A stretch of DNA of 64,000 nt from Klebsiella indica. Lineage in GTDB: Bacteria; Pseudomonadota; Gammaproteobacteria; Enterobacterales; Enterobacteriaceae. The stretch is taken from contig NZ_VCHQ01000026.1 in the NCBI RefSeq assembly GCF_005860775.1, positions 124,001-188,000 of the forward strand, given 5' to 3'. The position numbers were made by a program, and so were the translations under genes. Positions 35,290 to 44,766 of the stretch are shown here, one piece after another (position 1 is the first letter of the stretch; the number at the start of each line of letters is the position of its first letter). The notes under the pieces are model-generated. The model saw nothing but the letters and a program-made list of their open reading frames with translations, made no database searches and was not told the DNA's origin.

Positions 35290-36135
35290 ATGAGTCCATT
35301 TTTAAGCGCGTATTTTTCCCGGCTGGGCTGGACGGCGAGGCCGGATGTGTCCATTCACACTCTGCGTGAATTGCATCTCCACCATAATTGCGCCATCCCC
35401 TTTGAGAATCTGGATGTTTTACTGCCCAGAGAGATGCATCTCGACGATCGGACGCTGGAAGAGAAACTGATTCATGCCCGACGTGGCGGATACTGCTTTG
35501 AGCAAAACGGCCTATTCGAGAGAGCGCTGCGAGAGATGGGTTTTCATGTTCGCAGTTTGTTGGGGCGGGTGGTACTGGCCAGTCCACCGCATATGCCGCC
35601 GCGCACCCATCGCCTGCTGCTGGTGGAGGTTGACGGCGAACGCTGGATTGCCGATGTCGGTTTTGGTGGTCAGACCCTGACCGCGCCGATTAAACTGCTG
35701 GCTGATATTGAACAAGCCACGCCGCACGGCGAATATCGCCTGATTTATGAAGCGGATGAGTGGACGTTGCAGTTTTGTCATCATGGTCACTGGCAGTCGA
35801 TGTACCATTTTGATTTGGGTCGCCAGTATGCGTCTGACTATGTGATGGGCAATTTCTGGTCGGCGCACTGGCCGCAATCGCACTTCCGCCACCATCTGCT
35901 GATGTGCCGCCATTTGCCGGACGGTGGCAAAATGACGTTAACCAATTTCCACTTTACCCGCTGGGACAAAAACCATGTGGTTGAGAAGATGGATTTCCCG
36001 GATGTCCCGGCGCTGTATGACGCCCTGCACAGTCACTTTGATCTCGGCGTGAATGACGCTAAATATGGTTTTAGCGAAGCAGAACTGGCGGCGGTGATGG
36101 CGGCGTTTGATACCCATCCCGAAGCGGGAAAGTAA
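35290..36135 (+). CDS. nhoA: Arylamine N-acetyltransferase
   Basis: A 281-residue enzyme matching E. coli/Salmonella NhoA. The Cys-His-Asp triad is visible: Cys in RRGGYCFEQNGLFERAL, His in PPRTHRLLLVEV, and Asp in WIADVGFGGQTL. It acetylates arylamines, arylhydrazines and N-hydroxyarylamines using acetyl-CoA, and in Salmonella activates nitroarene mutagens. The ATG at 35290 has GGAGAG upstream and matches the family. Confidence 0.95.
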   Translation: MSPFLSAYFSRLGWTARPDVSIHTLRELHLHHNCAIPFENLDVLLPREMHLDDRTLEEKLIHARRGGYCFEQNGLFERALREMGFHVRSLLGRVVLASPPHMPPRTHRLLLVEVDGERWIADVGFGGQTLTAPIKLLADIEQATPHGEYRLIYEADEWTLQFCHHGHWQSMYHFDLGRQYASDYVMGNFWSAHWPQSHFRHHLLMCRHLPDGGKMTLTNFHFTRWDKNHVVEKMDFPDVPALYDALHSHFDLGVNDAKYGFSEAELAAVMAAFDTHPEAGK

Positions 36136-36205
36136 TGGCGGTGCGCATTTTGCGCGGCAATTCAGCGGACGCATGGGGAGAAACGCTGACGTTGAATTTT
36201 CCCCT

Positions 36206-37003
36206 TCAGAGCTGAAGAGAGAGCTCCATCGCTGCCCGTCGCAGCGGTGCAAGGGCCTTTTCTTTCAGTGCGCTGGCGTTGGTACATCCCGCCGGAACAC
36301 CCACGTTAAGCGCCGCCATGACCTGACCGCTACGGGAGAGCAGCGGTACCGCCAGGGAACATAGCCCCACCTCGATTTGTCGGTCAGCGAGGGCATAGCC
36401 CTGCATGCGCACTCTGGCGATCTCTTCGCGTAATCCTGAGGCGTCGCAAAGCGTATGCGGAGTATAGCGAATCAGGTTCGCACGTGACAGCGTCACCTCA
36501 AGCTGCGCTTCCGGCAGGGCACTCAGCAGGACGCGCCCCATTGAAGTGGCCCACGCCGGTAAACGACTCCCCCGCCCAATATCCACGCTCAGCAGATTAT
36601 TAACCGCCGCGCGGGCAATATACAACACGTTATCGCCATCTAAAGTGGCGGCAGAGCAGGTTTCCCCGAGGGTTTTACCAAGATTATCCAGCGTACTCTG
36701 CGCCGCTTTTGCCAGCGGCGTACCGGCAAGGTAGGCGTGGCCAACCGCCAGTACGCGCGGCAGCAGTTCATAGCTGCGTCCATCCGGGCTATGCACCATA
36801 CCGAGTGCGGCGAGGGTATAAAGACAGCGACGCACCGCGGCCCGGGAGATCTGCGTTTTCTGGCTGAGCTGGGAGATGGTCAGGCGCTGACGCTGAGGGG
36901 TGAAAGCGCTCAGGACTTCAAGCCCTCGCGCCAGCGATAACATAAAATTAGGGTTGTGCTCCAACTGACAGGCGATGAGAGCATCTGGATTTTTTTCTCG
37001 CAT
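36206..37003 (-). CDS. IclR-family regulator, likely of the cat-ben genes
   Basis: A 265-residue regulator with an N-terminal winged helix (about 20-80, LTISQLSQKTQISRAAVRRCLYTLAALG) and a C-terminal effector domain (about 95-260). It resembles PcaR/PcaU/CatR-type IclR regulators of aromatic catabolism. It is transcribed divergently from catB; the shared 262-bp region contains a paired inverted repeat. The likely inducer is cis,cis-muconate or benzoate, by inference. AGAGGGG precedes the ATG at 37003. Confidence 0.87.
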   Translation of the reverse strand: MREKNPDALIACQLEHNPNFMLSLARGLEVLSAFTPQRQRLTISQLSQKTQISRAAVRRCLYTLAALGMVHSPDGRSYELLPRVLAVGHAYLAGTPLAKAAQSTLDNLGKTLGETCSAATLDGDNVLYIARAAVNNLLSVDIGRGSRLPAWATSMGRVLLSALPEAQLEVTLSRANLIRYTPHTLCDASGLREEIARVRMQGYALADRQIEVGLCSLAVPLLSRSGQVMAALNVGVPAGCTNASALKEKALAPLRRAAMELSLQL

Positions 37004-37133
37004 ATAACCCCTCTTTAATAATGGAAGACACCGCGCATGGAACATCACTATATCGCGGGTAAAAAACGCGGCGATTCCTTGTGCTGGTTTTACCACAACG
37101 ATCACACTATTAACCTCGATTTAACATATGCGT

Positions 37134-37161
37134 CGATAATCGCACAACATTTCGATTATCG
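37134..37161. promoter_or_regulatory. Candidate operator for the IclR regulator
   Basis: CGATAATCG (37134-37142) and CGATTATCG (37153-37161) are exact reverse complements separated by 10 bases, about one helical turn. They lie between the divergent regulator and catB genes, where an IclR dimer would bind. Confidence 0.6.
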
Positions 37162-37265
37162 CCGTTGACCGTCTCCATCATGCAGACCTATTGTCAAAAG
37201 CACCGTTACCCCACGTTATGTTCAGGGGCATGAAAAGTTATGTATTTTATGAGCAGGTAAACAAG

Positions 37266-38384
37266 ATGACCGCGACCATTGAACGAATTGAACACTGGCT
37301 GGTAGATGTTCCGACGATTCGCCCGCATAAACTCTCCATGGCCACAATGGGCTGTCAGACGCTGGTGATAATCCGCATGACGCGCTCGGATGGCATTTGC
37401 GGGATTGGCGAAGCCACCACCATCGGCGGTCTGAGCTACGGCGCTGAAAGCCCGGAAGGGATCGCGTCGGCGATTAACGATTATCTGACGCCGTTGCTGA
37501 AGGGCCAGCCAGCCGATAATCTCAATGCCCTGACCGAGCGGATGAACCGCGCCATTAAAGGCAACACGTTCGCCAAATCAGCCATCGAAACCGCGGTACT
37601 GGATGCGCAGGGTAAGGCGCTGAATATGCCGGTTTCGGCTCTGCTGGGCGGGGCGCTGACAACCACGCTACCGGTACTGTGGACGCTGGCAAGCGGCGAT
37701 ACAGAGAAAGATATTGCGGAAGGCGAAAGAATGCTGGCGGAAGGTCGCCATCAGGCATTTAAGTTAAAAATTGGCGCTCGCGAGCTGACGACCGATCTGC
37801 GACATACCCGGGCAATTGTTGAGGCGCTGGGCGATCGGGCCAGTATTCGCGTTGACGTCAATCAGGCATGGGATGCCACCGTGGCGGCAAAGGGGTGTCG
37901 CGAACTGGCGGCGATGGGGGTAGACCTGATTGAACAGCCGGTCAGCGCCCAGGATAGCGCCGCGCTGGTGCGGCTCAGTCAGCACATCGACACCGCCATG
38001 TTGGCCGATGAAGCCGTCGCGACTCACTACGATGGCTATCGGTTGGCTCAGCAAGGGTTCTGCGGAGCATATGCGCTGAAGATTGCTAAAGCGGGCGGGC
38101 CAAACAGCATACTGGCGTTAGCCAGAGTGGCGCAGGCGGCGGGGATCGGGTTGTATGGCGGTACCATGCTCGAAGGGACCGTCGGCACCGTGGCGTCGCT
38201 CCATGCCTGGTCAACACTGCCGCTTCAGTGGGGTACCGAGATGTTTGGCCCTCTGTTGCTCAAGGATGACGTGGTCAGCGTCCCGCTAACGTTTGCCGAA
38301 GGGCAGGTCGTTCTGCCGCAAACGCCGGGGCTCGGTGTTGAGCTGGATGAAGAAAAATTGCGCTTTTATAGCCGCAAAGTGTAA
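37266..38384 (+). CDS. catB: Muconate cycloisomerase
   Basis: A 372-residue enolase-superfamily enzyme. The acid-base Lys is in FKLKIG, metal ligands are in VDVNQAWD, LIEQPV and LADEAV, and the second Lys is in ALKIAKAGG. It converts cis,cis-muconate to muconolactone in the catechol branch of the beta-ketoadipate pathway. The start at 37266 (MTATIERIEHW) fits the family; the frame opens at 37191. First gene of catBCA. Confidence 0.92.
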   Translation: MTATIERIEHWLVDVPTIRPHKLSMATMGCQTLVIIRMTRSDGICGIGEATTIGGLSYGAESPEGIASAINDYLTPLLKGQPADNLNALTERMNRAIKGNTFAKSAIETAVLDAQGKALNMPVSALLGGALTTTLPVLWTLASGDTEKDIAEGERMLAEGRHQAFKLKIGARELTTDLRHTRAIVEALGDRASIRVDVNQAWDATVAAKGCRELAAMGVDLIEQPVSAQDSAALVRLSQHIDTAMLADEAVATHYDGYRLAQQGFCGAYALKIAKAGGPNSILALARVAQAAGIGLYGGTMLEGTVGTVASLHAWSTLPLQWGTEMFGPLLLKDDVVSVPLTFAEGQVVLPQTPGLGVELDEEKLRFYSRKV

Positions 38385-38396
38385 TGGAGGATCATC

Positions 38397-38687
38397 ATGT
38401 TATTTAAAGTCGAGATGACCGTGAATATTCCGCCGGGATTACCAGCCGATGAAATAGAGGAGATTAAACTGCGGGAAAAAAACTATTCACAGCAATTACA
38501 GCGGGAAGGCAAGTGGCGACATATCTGGCGTGTCGCCGGTCTGTACGCCAACGTCAGTATTTTTGACGTCCAGGATGTGGATGAACTGCATCAAATTTTA
38601 ATGGCTTTACCATTATATTCCTTTATGCAAATTCGCGTCGAGGCGCTTTGCCGTCACCCCTCATCAATTCGCCAGGACGATCGCTAA
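38397..38687 (+). CDS. catC: Muconolactone delta-isomerase
   Basis: A 96-residue protein with the family pattern MLFKVEMTVNIPPGLPADE, WRHIWRVAGLYANVSIFDV and HQILMALPLYSFM. It moves the double bond of muconolactone to give beta-ketoadipate enol-lactone. Twelve bases follow catB, and TGGAGG precedes the ATG. The next steps (catD/pcaD, thiolase) are not in this window. Confidence 0.94.
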   Translation: MLFKVEMTVNIPPGLPADEIEEIKLREKNYSQQLQREGKWRHIWRVAGLYANVSIFDVQDVDELHQILMALPLYSFMQIRVEALCRHPSSIRQDDR

Positions 38688-38756
38688 AATAAACACTATC
38701 TGACCTCGTGCCAGGGAAACCTGGCGCATACCCTACAATTAAAAGTGAGCATGATT

Positions 38757-39683
38757 ATGAATAATATATTTGTCCAACAAGACGCCGTGCAAAAATTATT
38801 ACGTGACAGTGCGGGTTTAAATACTACTGGCGGCGATGAGCGTTTTAAATCCATTATTCACCAACTGCTGGAAAATATTTGTACGCTGATTGATGAGTAT
38901 AACGTGACAGAGGAAGAGTTCTGGCACGCGGTAAATTATCTGCATGAATTAGGAGGCCGCCAGGAAGCGGCACTGCTGGCCGCGGGTCTTGGCCTGGAGC
39001 ATTTCCTCGATCTGCGGCAGGATGCCATTGATGCCGCAGCGCAGCGTGAAGCCGGGACGCCACGGACGATTGAAGGGCCCCTGTATGTAGCTAACGCGCC
39101 GCTGGCGGAGGGATATACTCGCATGGATGATGGCAAAGATGCCGGGGAAGTGATGTGGCTGTACGGTCAGGTGAAAGATACCCAGGGCCAGCCGGTCGCC
39201 AATGCCATTGTCGATATCTGGCACGCCAATACCCTCGGCAACTATTCTTTCTTCGATCAAAGCCAGAGCGAATACAACCTGCGACGCCGTATTCGTACCA
39301 CGGCTGATGGTCGTTATAGCGTACGTAGCATCCTGCCATCCGGCTATGGCTGCCCGCCGGATGGGCCGACCCAAACGTTGCTGGATCGGTTAGGTCGCCA
39401 CGGTAATCGTCCGGCGCATATCCACTTCTTCGTTTCCGCGCCGGGCTATAAGCATCTGACCAGTCAGATAAATCTCAATGGCGATAAATACCTGTGGGAT
39501 GACTTCGCTTTCGCCACCCGTGATGGTCTGATTGCCGATCCGGTTAAGGTGACTGATCGTGCGCTTATTCAGCAACGCGGACTGGAGGGGGAACATACCG
39601 AAGTACGCTTTGATTTTACCCTGTGCAAAGCGCTTAGCCCCGATGAAGAGCGGCGCGGAACGCGCCAGCGTGCGCAAGAGTAA
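38757..39683 (+). CDS. catA: Catechol 1,2-dioxygenase
   Basis: A 308-residue intradiol dioxygenase. Fe(III) ligands are visible as Tyr in NTLGNYSFFD, Tyr in ILPSGYGCPPDGP, and two His in RPAHIHFFVSAPGYKHL. The helical N-terminal dimerisation domain (about 1-100) is present. It opens catechol to cis,cis-muconate. Start choice is uncertain: GTG 38745, ATG 38751 and ATG 38757 are in frame; none has a strong ribosome site. Confidence 0.93.
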   Translation: MNNIFVQQDAVQKLLRDSAGLNTTGGDERFKSIIHQLLENICTLIDEYNVTEEEFWHAVNYLHELGGRQEAALLAAGLGLEHFLDLRQDAIDAAAQREAGTPRTIEGPLYVANAPLAEGYTRMDDGKDAGEVMWLYGQVKDTQGQPVANAIVDIWHANTLGNYSFFDQSQSEYNLRRRIRTTADGRYSVRSILPSGYGCPPDGPTQTLLDRLGRHGNRPAHIHFFVSAPGYKHLTSQINLNGDKYLWDDFAFATRDGLIADPVKVTDRALIQQRGLEGEHTEVRFDFTLCKALSPDEERRGTRQRAQE

Positions 39684-39698
39684 GGCGCGGCGCTAATT

Positions 39699-39727
39699 AT
39701 TTTCTCCGATCCTGTCGCGATCGGAGA
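39699..39727. terminator. Hairpin between catA and benA
   Basis: TTTCTCCGATC (39699-39709) pairs with GATCGGAGAAA (39717-39727). This 11-base-pair stem separates catBCA from benABCD. It may end the cat transcript or protect the 3' end; a separate ben promoter may lie in the 60 bases before benA. Confidence 0.6.
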
Positions 39728-39788
39728 AATCTCTGAAATTACCGGTTCACAACAGTTTTATTCCTGGATTACGCAGGAGGATTCGCTC

Positions 39789-41171
39789 ATGAAAAATTTC
39801 TTCACAACATTAAAAGATAAAATCAGCAATGCACTAATGGTTGACCGTGAAAAGCATATATATCGTTGCCATCGTTCAATATTTACCGATCGGCAGTTAT
39901 TTGATCTGGAAATGAAGTATATTTTCGAAGGGAATTGGGTATTTCTCGCCCATGAGAGTCAAATTGCAGAGCCGGGTGATTATTATACCCTGACGCTTGG
40001 CCGTCAGCCGGTTATTATCACCCGCGACAAAAAACATCAACTTCATGCATTAATTAATAGCTGCGCCCATCGCGGAGCGATGTTATGTCGACGCAAAACC
40101 GGTAATAAAAACTCATTTACCTGCCCGTTCCACGGCTGGACATTCAGCAATAATGGCAAACTATTAAAAGCCAAAGATGAAAGCACCGGCGGCTATCCGA
40201 ATACCTTCAAACATGAAGGTTCCCACGATTTAAAGCAACTGCCGCGGTTTCAATCCTATCGTGGATTCCTGTTCGGCAGCCTGAATGCAGAAGTACAGCC
40301 GCTCGAAGAGTACCTTGGCGAAACGTGCAAGATTATCGACCTCATTGTCGATCAGGCAGCGGAAGGGCTGGAGGTACTTAACGGGTCGTCCAGCTATATC
40401 TATGAGGGCAACTGGAAACTGGGGGCCGAAAACGGTGCTGATGGCTATCACGTGAGCGTGGTGCACTGGAACTACGCCTCAACCATGTCGCGCCGTAACT
40501 ACGCCGCAGAAGGAACGCATGCCGTTGATGCTAACGGTTGGTCGAAGAGCGTCGGCGGCGGTTACGGTTTTGATAACGGTCATATGTTGCTGTGGACCCG
40601 GCTGCTGAATCCGGAAGTCCGTCCGATTTATCCGCAGCGCGACCGTTTGCAGGCTGAATTCGGTGAGTCCCGCGCCGACCAGATGGTCAACGAAACGCGC
40701 AATTTATGCCTCTATCCCAACGTTTATCTGATGGATCAATTCTCGACGCAGATACGCGTGATCCGCCCGATCGCAGTGGATAAAACCGAGGTAACTATCT
40801 GGTGCTTTGCGCCGAAAGGTGAGTCAGACCAGGCACGGGCGCTGCGTATCCGTCAGTATGAAGACTTTTTTAACGTCAGCGGCATGGGAACGCCGGACGA
40901 TCTTGAAGAGTTCAGCGCCTGCCAGCGCGGCTACCTTGGTGAAAACCTGGCGTGGAGCGACCTCAGTCGCGGCGCACTGCACTGGGTCGACGGACCGGAC
41001 GACCATGCGCGGCAGGCGGGATTCAGTCCGCTGCTCAGCGGCGTAAAATCGGAAGATGAGGCGCTGTATATCGCGCACCACCATCACTGGCAAAACGTGA
41101 TGCTCAGGGCGGTGGAAAAGGAGCAACAGCGTTACGAGCAGTCGATCACTCAACGCGTGGAGGTGGCCTGA
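39789..41171 (+). CDS. benA: Benzoate 1,2-dioxygenase large subunit
   Basis: A 460-residue Rieske oxygenase alpha subunit. The [2Fe-2S] Rieske ligands are in SCAHRGAMLCRRK and CPFHGWTF (about residues 95-123). The mononuclear iron site is in NGADGYHVSVVHWNY (about 215-230). It dihydroxylates benzoate to the 1,2-cis-diol with electrons from BenC. BenD two genes on points to benzoate rather than anthranilate as substrate. Its stop overlaps the benB start. Confidence 0.92.
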   Translation: MKNFFTTLKDKISNALMVDREKHIYRCHRSIFTDRQLFDLEMKYIFEGNWVFLAHESQIAEPGDYYTLTLGRQPVIITRDKKHQLHALINSCAHRGAMLCRRKTGNKNSFTCPFHGWTFSNNGKLLKAKDESTGGYPNTFKHEGSHDLKQLPRFQSYRGFLFGSLNAEVQPLEEYLGETCKIIDLIVDQAAEGLEVLNGSSSYIYEGNWKLGAENGADGYHVSVVHWNYASTMSRRNYAAEGTHAVDANGWSKSVGGGYGFDNGHMLLWTRLLNPEVRPIYPQRDRLQAEFGESRADQMVNETRNLCLYPNVYLMDQFSTQIRVIRPIAVDKTEVTIWCFAPKGESDQARALRIRQYEDFFNVSGMGTPDDLEEFSACQRGYLGENLAWSDLSRGALHWVDGPDDHARQAGFSPLLSGVKSEDEALYIAHHHHWQNVMLRAVEKEQQRYEQSITQRVEVA

Positions 41172-41656
41172 TGTTGACGATCGAACAGGTTCGCCAGTTT
41201 CTTTATTACGAAGCCCGACTGCTGGATGACCGGCAGTGGGATGAATGGCTGAATTGCTACAGCCCCAAAGTGGTTTACTGGATGCCCGCCTGGGGCGATG
41301 ACGACAAGCTGACTGACGATCCGCAGCGCGAAATTTCGTTGATTTATTACCCCAGCCGCGAGGGGCTTGAAGATCGGGTTTACCGGATTAAAACCGAGCG
41401 TTCCGGAGCCAGTACTCCCGAGCCGCGCACCACCCATATGATCAGCAACATTGAACTGCTTGGCCACAGCGGGCAGGGCGTTGAGGTGCGCTACAACTGG
41501 GTAACCTATTGTCACCGATACCAGCATACCGATGCGTGGTTTGGTTCCACCTGGTGCACGCTGGCTGAAAGCGACGGCAAACCGTTAATTACCCGTAAAA
41601 CCGTGCGTCTGAATAACGATTACATTCGTCAGGTGATTGATGTTTACCATATTTAA
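41171..41656 (+). CDS. benB: Benzoate 1,2-dioxygenase small subunit
   Basis: A 161-residue beta subunit (cystatin-like fold). Motifs are FLYYEARLLDDRQWDEWLNCY, VYWMPAWGDDDKL and ISLIYYPSREGLEDRVYRI. It forms the alpha3beta3 oxygenase with BenA. It starts on the last base of benA's stop codon. Confidence 0.93.
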   Translation: MLTIEQVRQFLYYEARLLDDRQWDEWLNCYSPKVVYWMPAWGDDDKLTDDPQREISLIYYPSREGLEDRVYRIKTERSGASTPEPRTTHMISNIELLGHSGQGVEVRYNWVTYCHRYQHTDAWFGSTWCTLAESDGKPLITRKTVRLNNDYIRQVIDVYHI

Positions 41657-41665
41657 GAGGTGCCT

Positions 41666-42682
41666 ATGACCTTCAATATTGCGCTCAATTTTGAGGACGG
41701 TATTACCCGTTTTATTCAGTGTCACGCGGGAGAGAAAGTACTGGACGCCGCCTATCGCCAGAAGGTGAATCTACCGATGGATTGTTCGGATGGCGTTTGC
41801 GGCACCTGTAAATGCCATTGTGCCAGCGGTGAATATGGCATGGGTGAGGATTACCTTGAAGACGCGCTCAGTGCGGAGGAGGCGGCGGCGCGTCAGGTTC
41901 TGACTTGTCAGATGGTGCCGACCAGTGATTGCGTCATTGATGTTCCGGTGGCGGCGGCACAGTGCAAAACCATGCTGACCACCGTTGGCGCTGAAGTCCG
42001 GCAGATTCGTTTACTCTCTGATACGACAATTGAGCTGGTGGTTAAACTGGACGAAGCCCTGGCTTTTCTGCCCGGACAGTACGTTCATATTCAGGTTCCG
42101 GAGACCTCGCAGGTTCGCGCCTATTCATTCAGCTCACGCCCGGGCGAAGTGGAAGGCCGCTTTCTGATCCGCAACGTGCCAGGCGGGCTTATGAGCCAGT
42201 GGCTGACGCAGCGCGCGCGCCCTGGCGATCGTCTGACCCTGAGCGGCCCGATGGGCAGTTTTTATTTGCGCGGCGGCGATCGTCCGCTGCTTATGCTGGC
42301 GGGCGGAACCGGCTTAGCTCCACTGTTATCAATGCTGCAAACGCTGGTTGCGCAGGGAAGCACCCGGCCTGTGACGTTGCTGTATGGCGTGAATCGTGAT
42401 TGCGACCTGGTGAAAACCGACGTTCTGGAGGCCTGTATCGGCCAGCTACCAGGCTGTCGCTGGCTGCCCGTGGTTGCCGACGCGCAGAGCGCATGTCCAC
42501 GGCGTGGTTTTGTCACTGCGCATCTTGATGATGCCATGCTTAATAATGGCGACGTCGATATCTATCTGTGCGGGCCGCCGCAGATGGTCAATGCGGTATC
42601 TACGGCGTTGCGCGAGCGGGGGATCGCGCCTCGCGGGTTCTGGTATGAAAGGTTTATCGCCAGTCAGCGTGTCGTGGCATAA
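41666..42682 (+). CDS. benC: Benzoate 1,2-dioxygenase electron-transfer component
   Basis: A 338-residue reductase. It has a plant-type ferredoxin domain with the cluster cysteines in CSDGVCGTCKCHC and LTCQM (about 38-80), an FAD domain (RAYSFSSRPGE) and an NAD domain (AGGTGLAPLLSML, LCGPPQMV). It passes NADH electrons to the BenAB oxygenase. Start at 41666 (AGAGG upstream). Confidence 0.93.
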   Translation: MTFNIALNFEDGITRFIQCHAGEKVLDAAYRQKVNLPMDCSDGVCGTCKCHCASGEYGMGEDYLEDALSAEEAAARQVLTCQMVPTSDCVIDVPVAAAQCKTMLTTVGAEVRQIRLLSDTTIELVVKLDEALAFLPGQYVHIQVPETSQVRAYSFSSRPGEVEGRFLIRNVPGGLMSQWLTQRARPGDRLTLSGPMGSFYLRGGDRPLLMLAGGTGLAPLLSMLQTLVAQGSTRPVTLLYGVNRDCDLVKTDVLEACIGQLPGCRWLPVVADAQSACPRRGFVTAHLDDAMLNNGDVDIYLCGPPQMVNAVSTALRERGIAPRGFWYERFIASQRVVA

Positions 42683-42691
42683 GGAGTAAAT

Positions 42692-43465
42692 ATGCGATTT
42701 ATCGATAAAGTCGTGGCTATCACGGGCGCTGCGCAGGGTATTGGCCGACAGACGGCAGAGCAGGCAGCCCGCGAAGGGGCCCGTTTGTTGTTAATTGATC
42801 GTTCAAGCCATGTGCATGCGCTGGCGACGGCACTGACAGATTCCGGCAGCGAAGTACTGGCGCTGGAAGCCGATCTTGGGCAATGGGAAAGCACCGAGCG
42901 GGTGTTTGCGGAAGGCGTGGCCCATTTTGGCCGCCTTGATGTGTTGATTAACAACGTCGGCGGCACAATCTGGGCACGGCCATTCGTCGAATATCAGCCC
43001 GCGCAGATTGAAAAAGAGATTCGCCGTTCACTGTTTCCTGCGCTGTGGGGCTGTCGTGCCGCGCTGCCGTGGATGCTGGCGCAGCATAAGGGCTGTATCG
43101 TCAATATCTCGTCGGTGGCGACGGCAGGCGTGAACCGGATACCCTATTCAGCCGCAAAAGGCGGCGTCAACGCGTTGACCCGTTGCCTTGCGCTTGAATA
43201 TAGCGAGAGCGGCATCCGTATCAACGCCGTGGCGCCGGGGGGAACCGAAGCGCCTGCGCGTCTGACGCCGCGTAATGATGAGCAGCCATCGGTGCAGGAG
43301 CAGCAGTGGTATCAACAGGTCGTGACGCAAACGGTGGCCAGCAGTCTGATGCACCGCTATGGCACCCTGGTGGAACAGGCCAATGCTATTTTGTTTCTCG
43401 CCAGCGATGAAGCCAGCTATATCACCGGGGTCACGTTGCCGGTAGCCGGGGGCGACCTCGGTTAG
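42692..43465 (+). CDS. benD: Dihydroxycyclohexadiene carboxylate dehydrogenase
   Basis: A 257-residue short-chain dehydrogenase with TGAAQGIG (NAD binding), NNVGG, the catalytic Ser in IVNISSVATAG, and YSAAKGG (Tyr/Lys). It oxidises and decarboxylates the benzoate cis-diol to catechol, feeding catA. It is the last gene of benABCD. Its stop overlaps the convergent yddG stop by four bases. Confidence 0.92.
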   Translation: MRFIDKVVAITGAAQGIGRQTAEQAAREGARLLLIDRSSHVHALATALTDSGSEVLALEADLGQWESTERVFAEGVAHFGRLDVLINNVGGTIWARPFVEYQPAQIEKEIRRSLFPALWGCRAALPWMLAQHKGCIVNISSVATAGVNRIPYSAAKGGVNALTRCLALEYSESGIRINAVAPGGTEAPARLTPRNDEQPSVQEQQWYQQVVTQTVASSLMHRYGTLVEQANAILFLASDEASYITGVTLPVAGGDLG

Positions 43466-44340
43466 CGCCGGGTCGCCTGCCAACAGAGCAGGGAGCCGAT
43501 ACACACCATCCCGGCGCCCTGCCAGAATGACCACGAAAGCGCGGCGCTCAATAAAACCGCCGCCAGCGCGGAAGAGAGCACCGGGGTAAAATAAGAGACG
43601 GCAGCCAGCAGGCTGACGTTGCCATACAGGATCCCAACGTTCCACGCAGCGTACCCGAATCCCAGGGCAACCGACACGGCGATCAGTTTGATCATCACCG
43701 GCCAGCTAAAAACCATCGGCGGCTGCTGGCTGAAGAGGAATTTTAACCATAAAGTCAGGGCAGTGAGCAGAACAAACAGGGTAATCGCGTTTTTGCCTTT
43801 GGCGTATTTAGCGGTAACCGTACAGTAAGCAGCCCAGATAAAAGCGCCGACAAAAGCCAGGATATAGCTCAACGGACTGGAGAACACATTGCTGATTATT
43901 TCATGGGTATTCAGGCCGTGCTCGCCGCCTAATACCCATGCGACGCCAAATAAAGCCAGTAATAAACCCGGAATGGTCAGCCAACTGCTTTTTTGCCCGT
44001 TAAATAGAATGGCGAACAGCACCGTCAGGCTTGGCCACAGATAATTCACCATTCCCACTTCTATTGCCTGTTGACGGGTCGCGGCGAATCCCAGCGAGAG
44101 CGCCAGGCAAATTTCGTAGCTGACGAACAGCAGGCTGCCCGTCAGCAAATAGGGTCGGGGGATCTGGCGTATTTGCGGGAACCCGACGGTAAAAATCAGC
44201 AAAACAGCGCTCAGGGTGTAGATCATCGCCGCGCCGCCCACCGGGCCCATTCCCTCGCTGACGCCACGAATCAGCCCGACCATCGAACTCCACAGGATGA
44301 TAGCGGCGAATCCAATCAGTGTGGCTCTTTTCTTCTCCAT
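43462..44340 (-). CDS. yddG: Aromatic amino acid exporter YddG
   Basis: A 292-residue DMT-family transporter with ten helices, matching E. coli/Salmonella YddG. Motifs are VGLIRGVSEGMGPVGGAAMIY, VSYEICLALSLGFAATRQQAIEVGMVNYLWPS and TPVLSSALAAVLLSAAL. It exports aromatic amino acids and, in Salmonella, affects paraquat sensitivity. The start at 44340 fits the family; the frame opens at 44469. It shares its 3' end with benD. Confidence 0.94.
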   Translation of the reverse strand: MEKKRATLIGFAAIILWSSMVGLIRGVSEGMGPVGGAAMIYTLSAVLLIFTVGFPQIRQIPRPYLLTGSLLFVSYEICLALSLGFAATRQQAIEVGMVNYLWPSLTVLFAILFNGQKSSWLTIPGLLLALFGVAWVLGGEHGLNTHEIISNVFSSPLSYILAFVGAFIWAAYCTVTAKYAKGKNAITLFVLLTALTLWLKFLFSQQPPMVFSWPVMIKLIAVSVALGFGYAAWNVGILYGNVSLLAAVSYFTPVLSSALAAVLLSAALSWSFWQGAGMVCIGSLLCWQATRR

Positions 44341-44611
44341 AATTAACCCGATACGGTTCAAATGCAGTCGGTTTTTATAACACTTTTCTTGCCTGCAGGG
44401 GATATTTCCCGGCTGCTGAAGGTGCTGGCTACGCTCACGGAGCGTATTGAGGAGATGAATTTGACGCAAAGAAATCAGGCGTTTTCTACGAGGCGCGCTG
44501 AGTGGGTGTGACGGGTGCAGGGGGCATGGCCATTAATATGCCTTGTCATTCTTCATGAAGGCGATCACCCGCTGACGCATCCGGGGATCGGTTGTGTTAA
44601 ATCTCCGTCGA

Positions 44612-44628
44612 ATGTTATATTATAACAT
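44612..44628. promoter_or_regulatory. Perfect Zur-type palindrome
   Basis: ATGTTATATTATAACAT is an exact 17-base palindrome containing TGTTATATTATAACA, the core of the gammaproteobacterial Zur consensus. It lies 139-155 bases before the importer ATPase gene. Zinc-dependent repression is inferred. Confidence 0.75.
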
Positions 44629-44676
44629 ATCAAATAAAACAGTGTAAAATGTGTGCCTTTTGCCTTTCTTTTGAAA

Positions 44677-44691
44677 TGATAGTGATTATCA
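44677..44691. promoter_or_regulatory. Strong Fur-type box
   Basis: TGATAGTGATTATCA differs from the 7-1-7 Fur motif TGATAATgATTATCA at one position. It lies between the Zur-like palindrome and the ATPase start, suggesting control by both metals. Confidence 0.75.
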
Positions 44692-44766
44692 TATTTTCGG
44701 TATGCGGCAGAAAGATGAGAAAAAAAGGGGCGTTGCAGCCCGTCTGAAAGAGGCGAAAGTCTGCGA

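Noticed and set aside
39789..42682. Anthranilate dioxygenase (antABC) instead of benABC
   Set aside because: The families are similar, but benD follows directly and anthranilate degradation needs no diol dehydrogenase. Benzoate is the better call.
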